Source: Citrus sinensis (lineage: Eukaryota > Streptophyta > Magnoliopsida > Sapindales > Rutaceae). Taken from it: 64,000 nucleotides of DNA. Made by a program: the position numbers and the translations under genes. The stretch covers positions 28,093,501 through 28,157,500 of the forward strand of contig NC_068559.1 of assembly GCF_022201045.2 (NCBI RefSeq). Reading direction: 5' to 3'. Under the pieces are notes generated by a model, which saw only the letters and a program-made list of their open reading frames with translations, had not been told where the DNA came from and did not search any database. Positions within the stretch are counted from its first letter, which is position 1. Every line of letters begins with the position of its first letter. Of this stretch, positions 11,374-24,516 are shown piece after piece.

Positions 11374-14300
11374 ATGTATTCTTCTAGAGGGAGTAATGCC
11401 TATGGTCAGCAGCCGTATGGTAGCCAATCTGCTTATGGACAAAATGTAAGTTTGTTTCGTTATTTATGTATTAATCAGGGTAATTATTTCAATTTTATTT
11501 TTCAGCTGACTGTTATTGTTACTTGTATGTTTTTCAATTCTTCTATGTATGTATAGTTTTGCGAGCTTTTAGCACCATGCGCCTGTTGAAATCTGTCAGA
11601 ATCTATTAAGCTTTAAGCACCACATGTTTGTTGAAGTCCGATGAGTGTCTATTGAGCTTTTAGCACCACTTGCCCTTTAAAATCTGTTTTTGTGTCTATT
11701 AATTAAATTTCTAGTTTGGCCTTTGTTCTTTTTTGGTATATTGCAGCTGGGACCTGGCTATTCTGGGAGTTCTGTTGGATTACCAGAGACTAGCTCTCAC
11801 ATTTCTTTGTCTTCTCGGCATTCGTCAATGCTGGGAGCTTCTCAGGAAGTAGAGGTTGGTGGGTATAGAAGCCATACATCAGCTGCATCTCATTACGGAG
11901 GACAGTATTCCTCTGTCTATGGCTCTACTGCGCTAACCGGGGCACAGCAAGTTAGTAATTTTAATTTAATTATTTACATTTCTAAGATTTTTCCTCCGTG
12001 GAGCCTTATTAGAATATCTGGAAAGGCTTTGGTTATTCATTAAGAAAAATTCAAGAACTTGTTTAGAAATACATCTTTATCACTTTATGTACATCGGAAG
12101 TGAAAAGTTTAGGAATCTACAGTATTTTCTTTTATATGACTGGATTCTTAATTTGAAATTTTGATTTATGTTGAAAAAGAGATGATTATGTGAGATATAC
12201 GAGTGATTGAAGAAAATGAGAGAAATGATCAAACAAAGTAAGAAAGATACATATTTATTGAAGGTTACATAAAATATTTCCCATGTGTTGCCTTTATTTT
12301 TTGGTGTGGTTGTAGGCTACGTGTATCGGATAGTATATCAGAGGTTAATATTTAAGAAGATAGATATTTATAAGTAAAAGGTTACGTTAAGTTTTGCCCA
12401 TGTGTTGCCTTTATTTAATTCATGGTTAAGAATAATTAAGGAATGATCAATTCTATGTTGCTTTAAATTTCTCAGACAGTCTGAAGTTTGGGATCTGTGA
12501 TTCAAAAGCTAAGTAGATCTGTGATTCATAAACTAAGTGCTTTGTATAGGAGTGGTTGCCTGGTCCAACCATTTGCTTCTAAAACCAGTGTTCTGGTACT
12601 ACTGTCTGTGACCGTACCTTGTGTCTTTCTTGGTTTTATTGCCTTTTAATCCTCACACAATGTACTACAATTATATGGTTGATATCTTTTATTAAAATTT
12701 TTTAAGTACATTATTGTTGGATAAACTAAGTCTGGTGCAATACAAATTTCATTGTCCGTCTTATGTTTAGTCTTCTATTTTACAGGTTCCGGCAATAAAT
12801 ATCAAGGGGGCTGCATCATCAGCTTTGGAAGGTCGTGGTGGCTACGCATCAGCTATACCTGATTCACCTAAATTTGCATCTGGTGACTATGTTTCAACAT
12901 CAAGCCTTGGGTATGGTCATAAAGGTGATCAAATATATGCAGAGAAGATTCCTGACTATTCTACAATGGACAGAAGACCGTATGGTGAACGACAAAGCAC
13001 TTACTTGGGAAGGGATTTGCAAAGTGAATCAACTGGACGCTTTGCTGATGCCGTCAGTTATGGTCATCAAAATCAGGTGTAACATTTTTTTTTTCAATCT
13101 CTTTCAAATGAAGCCTCTTCTTCTTTCTTTCTTTCTTTTTTTTGGTTTGCAAATAAAATACAATGAAGCCTGACCTTTTCTGACAACTTCCATGGTAATC
13201 TAAAGTTTTTTCTATCATCTTTTGTATCAGCCTGAGATTTATGACCGCCTTGACCAGACATCACTGCTTCGACAAGAGCAATTGTTGAAAGCACAGTCTT
13301 TGCAATCCTCTTCTCTTGATGGGGGTACCAGGTAAATAATTATTCATTATGTAACCAATTTAATTTAGCTTGATTTCTGATCTCAGCTACTGGTCATCAC
13401 TTGCAGTTGCAGTTAATAACCTTCTGTTGTAAATGGATGTTTAATGTCACCCTTTCCCTCTTAATGATTCGATAGGCCTATATCATAAGGTGATAGGTTT
13501 GTTGACACTTGTGCTAGATGGTAATATATTTCTTGCTACACTGAGTGGTACCACATTTCTGGCAGACAAGCTGATTATCTTGCAACAAGAGGTCCTCCTA
13601 GTCGTCATTCCACACAAGATCTTATGTCTTATGGAGGACGTATGGAAGCAGATCCTCGCAACATGTCCATGTTTAGTTCTTCTACGTATAGTGGACATCA
13701 TGCTCCATCAATATTGGGGGCTGCTCCGCGAAGAAATGTGGATGATCTCATGTATCCACAGAGTTCATCAAACCCTGGTTATGGAGTGAGTTTGCCTCCT
13801 GGTAGGAACTATACAACAGGAAAAGGACTTCATGCAACTTCTATCGAGTCAGATTATCCTGGTAGTATGTTTTCACGTAGTAATCATCCAAGTATTGATG
13901 AGCACAAGGATGATAGAGCAAGTTATCTTCGGGAGTTTGAGCTAAGGGAGGAGGAGCGTCGTCGTGAGCATTTGCGTGAGAGAGAGAAAGAAAGAGAGAG
14001 GGAGAAGGAGCGGGAACGAGAACGAGAAAGAGAAAGAGAAAGGCAGCGACAAAGAGAACGAGAGCGAGAAAGGGAACGAATGTTAGAACGGCGGGAGAAG
14101 GAAAGAGAACGAGAGCGCAAACGTGGGATTGAAATTAAGCGTGAGCGAACTTCGCCAAGAGTCTCCAAAGACCCGCGTGGTCCCTCATTGACAAAGGAGG
14201 GAAGATCCTTTCGACGAGATTCACCGCGTCATGAAGCTTTACATAGGTGTATCTTGATGTTTTATTTTACGTCCTGCTGTAGTTATGAATATGTAGCTCC

Positions 14301-17300
14301 CTGTGCATCTTTCAGCCTCACAACTAACTTGGTGTTCTGTTATGCTGAAGGCGTCATTCACCCGTTAGAGAAAAAAGGAGGGAATATGTCTGCAAGGTAA
14401 AAAAACAACACAAGAGCTTCGTCATGCGATGATAATAAGAACTTTCTCCTCTTCAAGGATCTTCTCTTCTCCTAGAGGGATTTACAGTCCATCTCTTTTG
14501 CTCTTGTTGTTCCTCTACTTGGCATTTTCCTTCTAAAACAGCTACCTTTGGATTGTGGCCAAGGGTTTTATTGTTTATCTTGAATTCTAAGTAATTTAAC
14601 TTCCTCAGCCTTGATAAATTCTTATTACTTTGCTTAAGCCGGGGTTTCCCTTGTATATATTGCTGCTTGATGATCTTTCTGCTTCAGGTCTCATTATCAA
14701 GTTTTTGGCATTTCCTTGCTCTCACTTCATAGTACATTCTTCAATTCGTCATTTTCACTTGTAATACAAGTACATTCATTTTTTTTGAAACTGTCTTGAT
14801 ATACTTTTATAGCTTCCTCTTTTATACTGCTGTTTCTTCTTCCCTTTTTAGGTCCTATTTTCATCTTCCTTGGACTTCGTTTTTCCTTCATCTTCTTTTT
14901 CATTCTTGTTCTTTATTTCTTGTATTGGAACTCTGTTGATTATGTTCATCTTATGAAGGCAGTTGCTACAGTTTTAATGCTTCCAGCTTTTTCCTCCAAT
15001 GTAGAAATTTTGTGTGGTATTATGTTCTTAAGCTGAGATGGTAAGTTATTAGTTGGAGCTGTTGTAACTCTTATCACTGAGGAATGTTCCATTTAAGGAA
15101 AGAAAAATGACCGAATAAAATTTGTGATTTTCAAGTTCCTTTTTTTGGGGGGGGGGGGGGGGGGATGACTATGTTTTATTGCTATAGTTGTTTGCAACCT
15201 GAATGTTTATGTGGATGAATCCTATATAATACTTTGCACTTGCAGGTTAACTCATCTAGTTTGGTAGAGGTAGAGAGGGATTATCTATCACTAGATAAGC
15301 GATATCCTAGACTCTTTGTATCTCCAGACGTTTCCAAGGTGTGTCTGTGTGACTTTATAATCTATTATTGTTTTGCGTATCAAGCTTGGGTGGTGCATTA
15401 TTTATTTACTATGTCATTCCATGTTTTTTTAGGTGGTTGTGAACTGGCCAAAGGACGCGCTCAAACTTTCTATTCACACTCCTGTTAGGTAATCTTTTAT
15501 TGGACACTGTATTATATTTAAACAGTTGTCATAGATTTCCATGTTCATTCAACTAGGATATAATTTTTATTATGGTCACTTTTGGTTTGTTTTTTACACC
15601 TAGTTAAAGGAGTTTTCTTCGCCAACTTATCTGTTTTAATTGTGATAATGAAACCATCTTTGAATTCCTCACTTAATGGTTGGGTCTGGTTTCTTGATAG
15701 ATTGTTGACATGAAATGATTTTAATATCTTAGACGGTGCTTCTGGTTTTAATCATTTTTGGAGTTCATTGTTTTTTACTTTTTTCTAAATGTCTTTTGCT
15801 TTAAACCATCGTTGAATGAATTTTTCTAAATTCAGAGCTTTGGTATTTCGGACTTAGCTGTCATGGGACTCAAACTGTTCTTTGCTTGCCCCCATATTTG
15901 TGAATATTTCTAATAGTAATTACAGAACACTCTATAAATTGTTCATCTTATAGTTTGGTCTGATTGCTGTTTAAGATTGTTTCAATTTATTTATTGTGGG
16001 ATTCTAATCAGTCTTTTGGCTTTTCTAAAACTTTCCTGTAACCAGCTTAATAAAAACTGTCTTTTAACTTTTATTCTTAAGAAAGAATAAAGAAGAGAAC
16101 CACTAATTAAGGCGTAATTGTGTGATTTGTTAAACATGTTGAATGGAGCAGTTTTGAGCATGATTTTGTTGAAGAAGAGAGTGAGGTTGACCCGAAGGTT
16201 ACTTCCACCAAGCTTTTGACCAGGGAACCACCAGAATCAGAACAAGGAAGTACAGTATGGAATGCGAAGGTGTGTTATCTGTTAATCATTCTGTTGTAAT
16301 TGCACTTGATTGGTTTGTATTCTCGCATTGCTGGTTAACATAATTTATCCTTTCTTATTAAACTGTATTTTGTTTAACTAGGTATATTTCTATATTTTCC
16401 CCCCTTGTTGAAGATGTAAACTGTTCTGGTCATTGCATTATTCTTTATCTTTTGGACTTTCTGTATTTGCATCTAGATTATTTGATCTTTTGGAGTTTTC
16501 AATTATTAAGTTTGCAGACATGGATTTTTGGGGGGTGGAAAAGATGCGATAACTTTAACAGAAGTAATTTTGCTTTTATCTTAGTGCATCTAAAGAACAT
16601 CGATTCATTATTTTATTTGGTATGTGTGGGAAATTTCCTGCATTAAGCAATTGCTATAAGCTTTATATGTCTTCCTGTTTCGCTATGACCGAGTTCCATT
16701 TTGTCGCAATGCTCAATATTGTACATTTTTCCCCCCTCCTAAGATGTGTTTTTCTTGAGTTTCTTCTTTATTTTGATTAATTGGGAGGAAGCTATGGTGT
16801 AATATCATTAGTTAGAATTTATGATCTTATAGGATTTGTAGCTTTTGGGCTTGGGGATTACTGATTTTTTCTTTGTGGACTTCTTGTCCCACCTCCATGT
16901 ACATTTCCTAGATCTAGTATAGTTGTTTTGTTTCTGACCTAAAAGGGGTAGAGGGGGGGGGGGGGGGGGCACCCTTAAACATGTCGATGGTTGTTGGTTA
17001 TAAACAGTTTGTTGTATGATGGATGCATTGGAGATTTTCAAACAGTTTAGTTGCTTTGGTATAATGTAATTAACTATTCCATTTGTTTTTTGGAGTAATG
17101 TGTGTTTCTGTTTTCCATTTCAGCTAATTTTGATGAGTGGACTTAGCAGAAATGCGCTAGAGGAGCTGTCATCAGAAAAAAGCTTTGATGATCGTGTGCC
17201 CCATATTTGCAATATCCTTAGATTTGCTGTTCTTAAAAAGGACCATTCTTTCATGGCCATTGGTGGACCATGGAATTCTGTTGATGGTAGTGACCCTTCA

Positions 17301-20300
17301 GTTGATAGTTCCTCTCTGGTCCAAACAGCCATTAGGTTTGTTCTGTATGCTTTTTTCTTGAATGAATTGGTTCTTTGGAATGTGATTCTTTTTCTCAAGT
17401 GGACGGTGTTGTTTCTTTGTAGATATGCAAAGGATGTAACTCAACTTGATTTGCAGGATTGTCGCAATTGGAATCGGTTTATTGAGGTAGCATTTTGCTC
17501 GTTGGTGATTATTTGTCTAAACAAGTTTAGAATTTTTACTACGGAGCAATAATATTGAAAAATTGCTCACTGGCTGCTGTTTCAGTGATTTCTGATATCA
17601 TATTGATATTTACACTTGTCTCTTTATGATACTAAGCTAAGATCTATTGTTCTTTACTTGGAAATTGCAGATACATTATGATAGAGTCGGCAAGGACGGT
17701 CTATTTAGCCATAAAGAGGTAACTGTATATTTTGTTCCGGATTTATCTGAATGTCTTCCATCATTGGATACATGGCGAACCCAGTGGCTTGCTCACAAGA
17801 AGGCTGTTGCAGAGAGAGAACGTCAACTTTCAATGAAAATGGAGGTTAGTCTTCTTAGCCTTTTTAAACTTTGATTCTCTGCTGGTTTTCTCATTTGCTA
17901 ATTTTGATGGTCTAAAGACAGCTGATTATAGAAACAACCCACATATACAAACAAATATATGTTGCATGCATGTTCCGCGAGAGTGCAGTGAGAATTAGAG
18001 TTTGGAATAAATTACATGTGGTCTACTTATTCTGTCTCATTTATACGAACCTTTTGTGTGAACCTTATGTTTTTTTATTGGTAAAAACAAAGAGAAGATT
18101 CCATGATTCTCACAAGATAAGTTTCTTAATGATTATGTTTTGCATTTACTCTTACTTATTCAGCCTGGAGCTTTTGTTCTTTCTGGGGCTGCTGCCAAGG
18201 AACTGTCTTTCCACAACCTAAATGGTTGGAAGTTTTTGTTCTCATCATCTTTGTAAAACCAAGTTCATAGATTGTTCTACCATATCTTGTAGCAGATAAC
18301 CTAATTTAGATATATTAGCACATCTAATAGGCATTCTAAGATATTGCAATTTGATATTACCCTCAAGACAATAGTAGGCACATAATCCTAAACTGGACTT
18401 ATTGAATTAGACCAGAAAACATTGATTCACACTATGTTCTAACAACATGGTGTGTACCTTATGAATAAAGATAATAAATGTATTAGAACTCGGAATATTT
18501 AAATCTAATCAATCGTAGCAAGGTCGGAACCTTGTAAGTACCTGGAGTTGGGTTATTGTTGATAACTTTTTTTTGTTACTTAAACCCTTTGGGAAAAACA
18601 AGAAAGGATGATGGATTTATTGTGTGTGTCGCTAATGTAATTTATATAAATCTTGCAGAGATCTAGAGAGAAGAAGGATGGACAGAAAGGTATGTGGAGT
18701 AAAGAGAATCCTTCATACATTGTTTTGCATATTTTTACTGTCCTTGGCATAAATGATCAATTTCAGATGCTAACTCTTTGTGTATCATCTTCATTGATTA
18801 AAAAATTTAGACAAGGAAATGGACACCTCAAAAGATGTTGAAAGGACAGTCAAATCTGAGAAAAAGAAAGCGTCTCCATATTCTGGAGAGGCAGTCAAGA
18901 TTAATGAAAAGGAGAAGAGTTTTACTGATTTGAAAGGGAAGGCAACCAACCAGAAGGGTAATGGAAGTGACAAGAAAGTTGAAAAAATAGATGGTAGTGA
19001 ATCAGGCAGGGAAGAAAAAAATGTTGAGGAAAAAGATCTGGTAGAAACTACTGCTGCTCAGACAGCTGGCAATGCAAAGCCTGGCAAGAGAAAGATTATT
19101 AGGAGGATCGTGAAGCAGAAGGTTGTTGACAAGGCAGCCGGTGGTGAGAACACTGTCGGCAACCAGAATGACAAGCTGGATGAGAAGGATGCTGTAGAGA
19201 AGAAGAACGCAAACTCAGAGGTCTCAGGTCATCAGGAAGAACCTTCAATTGAACTTGCTGGAGCTAAGACTTTCACTAGGAAGAAGGTTGCCAAAAAAGC
19301 TTCTGAGGAGAACACCTTTCAAAATGACAACAAAGGCATTCAGCCTGAGGTGACAGCTGAGGAAAAGGACCAAGCTGATGATAAACCAAAGGATGATTCA
19401 GTTCCCAGCGGCACTGCAGCTGTGCAAGATACCGGTGTGAGAACAACGATAAAAAAGAAAATAATTAAGAGGGTACTGAAAAGAAAGGTTGCTGGAAGGA
19501 CTAACAATGCAGTTGTTGACACAAAGATAGATGGCAATGGGGATCAGAAAAGCTTAGTTCAGTCAGAGAATAAAACTCAAGATGCAGGGACACAATTGGC
19601 TGACGCAGAAAAGAAAACAAGCCCTGAAATGAAATCTAAAACACCAGGAGCGCTGAAGCTAGATGTTGTGGCTAATTCAAGTAAAACTGAAATCAAGGTT
19701 GAAAAAGATGGTAAGAAAGCAGGGATGGGAGCAGATGTAGAGTCTAAAACTGCCAAGGAAAAAGTTTCTCTGAAGGATACTTCTATTGGCATAAGGGGAA
19801 ATTCTAAAGATGGGGAAAAGTCAAAGGATGAAAAGCCAAAGAATGACAAAGATGGAAAAGGTGAATCTAGAAGTCATTCAAATAAGGAAGGGAAAGAAAA
19901 GAGAAAACCCGAAGAACCTCCTCGGCATCCTGGATTGATTCTACAAATGAAATCGAACAAGGATTCTAAAGTAGGTGGACTGTAGCCAAAAAACCATCCA
20001 CCATACATTGAAAGTTAAAAAATTCACATGTTAATTTCATCTTATATATCTTCTGGTATTCCTTGTCTAATTGTGCAATTGTACTCCTATAGCTGCGTTC
20101 GTTGTCACTCTCGTTGGATTCACTTTTGGACTATACTGACAAGGATATTGAAGAATCATCTTTTGAGGTACTCTTTTCAACTTCATGCTTGCTAAATTCC
20201 TGCAACTCCCATTTAGGTCTCCAGTATAATACTCTGGTTCCTACCAGTGCTTGAAGCTTGTTTTCTAATTCCAACCATGTTCCTATTGCCCTTTCAGCTT

Positions 20301-21731
20301 TCATTATTTGGGGAAATGCTTTATGAAATGCTTCAATATCAAATGGGATGTCGTGTTTTAGAATTTCTCCAGGTTGGTTTTGACGCGGTCCCTCAAGTTG
20401 TATATTATTTGATTTCCTTCTGATATGCATTTTCATTAATGTGCTTGTTCTGCATAGAGACTTCGCATAAAATTTCTGTCTGAACGGAATGAACGTAAGA
20501 GGCAGCGGAGTGAAGTCCAAGAGAAGGAAAATGACAAAAAATCGCCAAAGCGTTCGAAGATTGATGAGCTTCCTGCAACAATTAAGTCTACTACGCCTGA
20601 AACAATGAATTCAGCACAACCAGACGATAAAACAACTGTTGTCAAGGAAGACACTTTGGTTGACCATGTCAACGAGGCAAAGGTAGAGGAGCAAAAGCTC
20701 AAGTCAAAGCCAAATGAGGAAACAGAAGATGAAGAAGATCCTGAGGAATATCCCGAGGAGGATGAAGAAATGGGGGATGCAAGTTCTCAACCAAACTCTT
20801 CTAATGGGGTAGGACCTCTCACTCTTCATCCCTCCTCTGTTAATTAATGCTAATTTATTAGCTGATTTTCTAGTTATACCATATTTCCTTTTAAGATCTT
20901 GTCACCTTGGCAGAAGTTATTTAAATTAAATGCAACTTTGATCAATTACCATTTGGTTGATCAATACTTATTTGCCAGTACATTGCCAATAGGCCCAATA
21001 CTTTTGAAATCCTTGAACACTTTTTATGTGCCTTTGGGAAACTATTTGATGACAGAATGACGAGGAAGAGGGTAAAACTGATGCAAATGCGCAGTCTGGA
21101 ATGGAGTCGGGGAATGAAAAGGACAAAGCAAATGAATCAAATAAGGAGAAAACTATTATGGAAGCTGCGGAGGTAAAACACTCTGATGTAGAAATGGGCA
21201 AAAAAGGGGAGAGAAATGTAGAGACAGGGAAGAAAGAGGTTTTTGATAAGGAATTATTACAGGTATGTTCCCAAAAACTTTCAAAAATCCTCTCCATGTG
21301 TCTTTATTTATGATGAAACATCCAAGATGCATCAATTTTTGTTAACGTGATAACATTTACCATCCGATGCAGGCTTTCAGATTCTTTGATCGAAATCAAG
21401 TTGGCTACATTAGGGTGAGTGAAATCTTCTGTTCATATTGTCCTGCAAAACCTTGTTCAAAAGAGTTGTTAGAAGTTTCTGTTGCCTTTTCAGGTTGAAG
21501 ATTTGAGGCTGATCATACACAACTTGGGGAAATTTCTCTCCCACCGGGATGTCAAGGTGAGAATTGATATTGAAGCATTTTCCTCTTTTTTTTTTTCAAT
21601 TAAATTACTCTTAAAAGCTTACATCCCTGTCATTGAATTAGGAACTTGTGCAGAGTGCACTCCTAGAGAGCAACACTGGACGAGATGACCGAATCCTTTA
21701 TAATAAGCTGGTGAGAATGTCCGACATTTGA
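11374..21731 (+). CDS. RSA1: SHORT ROOT IN SALT MEDIUM 1-like nuclear protein (CCAR1 relative)
   Basis: Twenty-one exons give 1401 residues in one frame: 11374-11445, 11747-11950, 12786-13076, 13231-13331, 13566-14246, 14351-14396, 15246-15338, 15433-15488, 16152-16269, 17124-17335, 17423-17486, 17671-17844, 18659-18689, 18811-19970, 20093-20167, 20298-20372, 20458-20808, 21056-21262, 21373-21414, 21494-21556, 21642-21731. Domains in order: Ser/Tyr/Gly-rich low-complexity N-terminus; Arg/Glu repeat near residues 340-430; S1-like segment from about 450 (REYVCKV then DYLSLDKRYPRLFV); DBC1/CCAR1-type inactive Nudix domain at about 555-700; Lys/Glu-rich region with RKIIRRIVKQK-like basic patches (715-1100); a RHPGLILQMKSNKDSK module; and an EF-hand-like end (FFDRNQVGYIRVEDL). 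Arabidopsis RSA1/EMB1579 is a nuclear protein needed for embryo development and salt-responsive transcription. The low-complexity parts fit its reported condensate formation. The tandem Pro/Gly-free RE repeat is coded by a purine-only tract. Confidence 0.9.
13975..14130 (+). repeat. Purine-rich Arg/Glu coding repeat
   Basis: Within exon 5 of the RSA1-like gene the coding strand is almost only A and G (GAGAGA, GAACGA, GAAAGA words) and encodes a long run of RE/ERE dipeptides. The reverse strand reads as an RS-like frame (13923-14168), which is only its shadow. Such tracts are prone to length change. Confidence 0.85.
15148..15164 (+). repeat. Poly-G tract in an RSA1 intron
   Basis: A run of about 17 G after a run of T, in the intron between exons 6 and 7. 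A similar G run lies at 16954-16970 in the intron between exons 9 and 10, in the same transcript. Confidence 0.9.
16954..16970 (+). repeat. Second poly-G tract in an RSA1 intron
   Basis: About 17 G after GTAGA, in the large intron between exons 9 and 10. Length may be imprecise because homopolymers are hard to sequence. Confidence 0.85.
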
Positions 21732-21855
21732 GATCTGGGAGATTTTTGGGTTCATTGTAGTCAGCTTTTAGAGAACTTGCGAGTTGTAATTATGTTTATC
21801 ATATCTCCTTTATAAACCTTGAATTTTCTGCGGTTGTCTTGATACTATGAAAGAA

Positions 21856-21861
21856 AATAAA
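21856..21861 (+). terminator. Candidate poly(A) signal of the RSA1-like gene
   Basis: AATAAA lies 125 bases after the stop codon, at a normal plant 3' UTR distance. Plant poly(A) signals are loose, so this is a candidate only. Confidence 0.4.
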
Positions 21862-22408
21862 ATTGTGATCGTCGAGTCTGCTCACAGTTTGAAAAGCAAT
21901 TGGTGTCGTGGATAAATTGCTATCTCTGGAGGGTAAATATTTAAAAGTGTTTCTGAAATCAGCTTATGATGTAAGATGGCACTGGTCAAATAATCATCAT
22001 TGAGTGGAAGAGTTGGAGGAGAAATTTTATATCAGCCGTGGCTCTCTTTTGTCACAGATAATGAGTTTTACCGGCGCTGTGGTGATATATATTAGGTGAG
22101 CAATGTGGCATTTTGATGTGGAACCTCAATAATGATAGAAATCATGAGAGGAAACCCTAATGAGGAGAGAAATCATTAAGGACTGAGACAAGTGACTCGT
22201 AATAATAGGTTTTGTAAGAAACAGATGGTTTCCGTTTACAAAGTGACAAACAGAATAAGATAATGCGAATATTCAAACGGTGAGTTTGTTTCACCATTTG
22301 TTTTATCGTTTCTCAACCCACACATTGGTTGGGACATAAATTCTGTAGGTTAATTTTGAGACGTGACTCTACTTGGAAGTCCGAACTAAAAACGTACAGC
22401 TTAATGAA
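21862..22408. other. Convergent spacer between the RSA1-like and TPR-SET genes
   Basis: The two genes end towards each other. The stretch should contain both 3' ends. I see no further gene or repeat in it. Confidence 0.6.
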
Positions 22409-24004
22409 TTAGATCTCAAGTAGAGATTTCAAAGCTTGTTTTTTGACCAATTTTCCATAGAGACCTTTTCCTAACTTAATTGGTCTCTCCATCTCCGGCA
22501 TCCCACAACTACTTCCCTTCAATCCTTCTATCAAAACCTTGAGCATTCTCTCATCGCACCCCACAGCTTCCACAACACTATCCACCACAGCTTCTGCTGC
22601 AGGAATTCGCTTTCCCCACCTCTTCATCAGCCTCTCTGAACCATAAGTCTCCGCATATGCACTCCAAATCGATGCCCTCAAATAGCCCTTCTCTTTTCCC
22701 CTCACAATCCATCTTTTCATGTTTTCCTCTAACCTAAAAACTGCATTGCCTGCATCTATGCCTCTTTCAAGTCCTATCTCTATCTCACTCAACTCTTGCT
22801 TTGAACTCATTCCTTCCTCAAACTTGCACCTCTTGCACTTGCAATGAAACCCCCACGTTTTTGACATTTCCTTGCGCTTCTCCAATGGCAGAAGCATGTC
22901 AAAGTAGGCAAATGTGATCTCCTCACCAGCCTTCACATCCCTTGAAGCATGAACTATGATATAATCTCCTACATGAACACGCCTTGCATTAGGACTACAA
23001 GAATGGTTGATGAATGAAGCAAGTGCCCATAGCCCAAGACCATAAAGACCTTTATTCTTCCCCAAAACTTTTGCTGAAATTGCATCCTCAACAAGGGAAT
23101 TCACGTCCAAGATACTCAAAATCTTACCCATATCAAGCTTCTCATTGGAGCTCCTACGCTCTTCTGCTTCGGGCCTAAAAGCACTTACATCAGGAACCTC
23201 AACCTCATCCTCATTGTCACCACTAGATAATATACTAATCAAGTGGCGAGTCCTTTGACATTTTGAAATCGATTCCATAACTTTATCAATGAAATTCTTC
23301 CACATAACCAATTGCTCATTCTCATTTGAATTTTCACCTGACAATATACCTCTCTCTGTAGCAATTGCTTTTGTGACTAGAAATAAAGTCCCAGCCTCAA
23401 CATTCTTTGTTGCAAATAAGCCTCGTCCACTGATCTCAGACTTACTAATCTGCACAGCACCAATGTACTCAGCCAATTCTGGACACTTGCCACGTAGCCC
23501 ATTAAGGATCCAATCCGAAAGATCCAAAGCACCTGTTCTTGATTGGTACTCAAGTTTCTTGCTTTTCTCCAAAAACCCATTAACAGTTTCAAGACTTCCA
23601 CTAGCCTGAGCATCAACTAAAGTTTCCTTGAAGCAATCCAAAGCCATTGAATATCTATTCAAACTAAGCAGAACTTTACCTTTGCAAAGAAGAGCCTTGA
23701 AATGGGAACTCTCTATTTTCAGTGCTTGTTCACAGTCACGCAATGCATCATCGAAATCTCGAAGCCTTGATCGTGCCTCGGCTCTGTTTGACAGGGCTAA
23801 GCAGAGGGATTTTTTGAGCTTGGATAGTTGGCTTGCTTCCTGCTTCGTTTCTGTGATTTGGCTTTGGCAAAGACCGATGAACTGAGTGTAGACTTGTACG
23901 GATTCTTTCCATTCTTCTCTCAAGAGTAGCTCAGTGGCTTTAGATCTCAGCTGTTGCATCAGCTCTTCTGCGGTTTGAAGCTGTTGTTGTTCATCTTCTC
24001 TCAT
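22409..24004 (-). CDS. TPR and SET domain protein, putative protein-lysine methyltransferase
   Basis: A single exon of 531 residues. Residues about 12-135 are TPR-like helices (SNRAEARSRLRDFDDALRDC; HFKALLCKGKVLLSLNRYSM). A split SET domain fills about 185-368: it begins at SEISGRGLFATKNVEAG, has an insertion, then shows the substrate/cofactor motif FINHSCSPNARR (NHSC at 333-336) and the catalytic Tyr region GEEITFAYFD (Tyr 367). A post-SET cysteine set follows (Cys 388, 390, 393 in FHCKCKRC). All key SET residues are present, so it should be active. The layout matches the plant SMYD-like/SDG35 (ATXR1) type of SET protein, but I cannot fix the exact orthologue. Substrate is unknown. The start Met is the first in the frame and lies just before the TPR part. 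Confidence 0.85.
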   Translation of the reverse strand: MREDEQQQLQTAEELMQQLRSKATELLLREEWKESVQVYTQFIGLCQSQITETKQEASQLSKLKKSLCLALSNRAEARSRLRDFDDALRDCEQALKIESSHFKALLCKGKVLLSLNRYSMALDCFKETLVDAQASGSLETVNGFLEKSKKLEYQSRTGALDLSDWILNGLRGKCPELAEYIGAVQISKSEISGRGLFATKNVEAGTLFLVTKAIATERGILSGENSNENEQLVMWKNFIDKVMESISKCQRTRHLISILSSGDNEDEVEVPDVSAFRPEAEERRSSNEKLDMGKILSILDVNSLVEDAISAKVLGKNKGLYGLGLWALASFINHSCSPNARRVHVGDYIIVHASRDVKAGEEITFAYFDMLLPLEKRKEMSKTWGFHCKCKRCKFEEGMSSKQELSEIEIGLERGIDAGNAVFRLEENMKRWIVRGKEKGYLRASIWSAYAETYGSERLMKRWGKRIPAAEAVVDSVVEAVGCDERMLKVLIEGLKGSSCGMPEMERPIKLGKGLYGKLVKKQALKSLLEI

Positions 24005-24482
24005 GTTTGATGTTCGAATTTTTTGATGGTGGGTGAGTGTAAGACCAAGAAAGATGGAGATTTTGGTTTCTTTGTGACTTCAGTAGTGGTGTTTTCTTTC
24101 TGTGTAGCGTTTAGATTTAAATTCGGGGGTTTTGTAACGGTCATATTTCTCTTTTCTAATTTTATACCTTTTCTAGACTGTATTCTTCTCTAACGACAAC
24201 GGCTATGCCGGGATTTTTTTATTTTATTATTTTATTCTTACAGCGATAACAAATATTAAATGAGGATTTTCAATATATATAATTATAATTATTTTCAAGT
24301 ACGGATGCCCGTATTTTTTTTAATGCGGACATATTTTTAAAGTACATGATTTAAAAGAATTAATTATTAAATAAATTATAAAATCACATGGTTTAAGAGA
24401 GTTAAAAACTAACTCTTTTAAATTCTACTATTTTAAAGTGTCTGCGTGAGAAATAAAAATAAAGACGCCCGCACTAGAGAAT

Positions 24483-24516
<34 letters not shown>

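Noticed and set aside
13923-14168. Reverse-strand frame encoding an Arg/Ser-rich, SR-protein-like peptide
   Set aside because: It is the antisense shadow of the purine-rich Arg/Glu tract in exon 5 of the RSA1-like gene.
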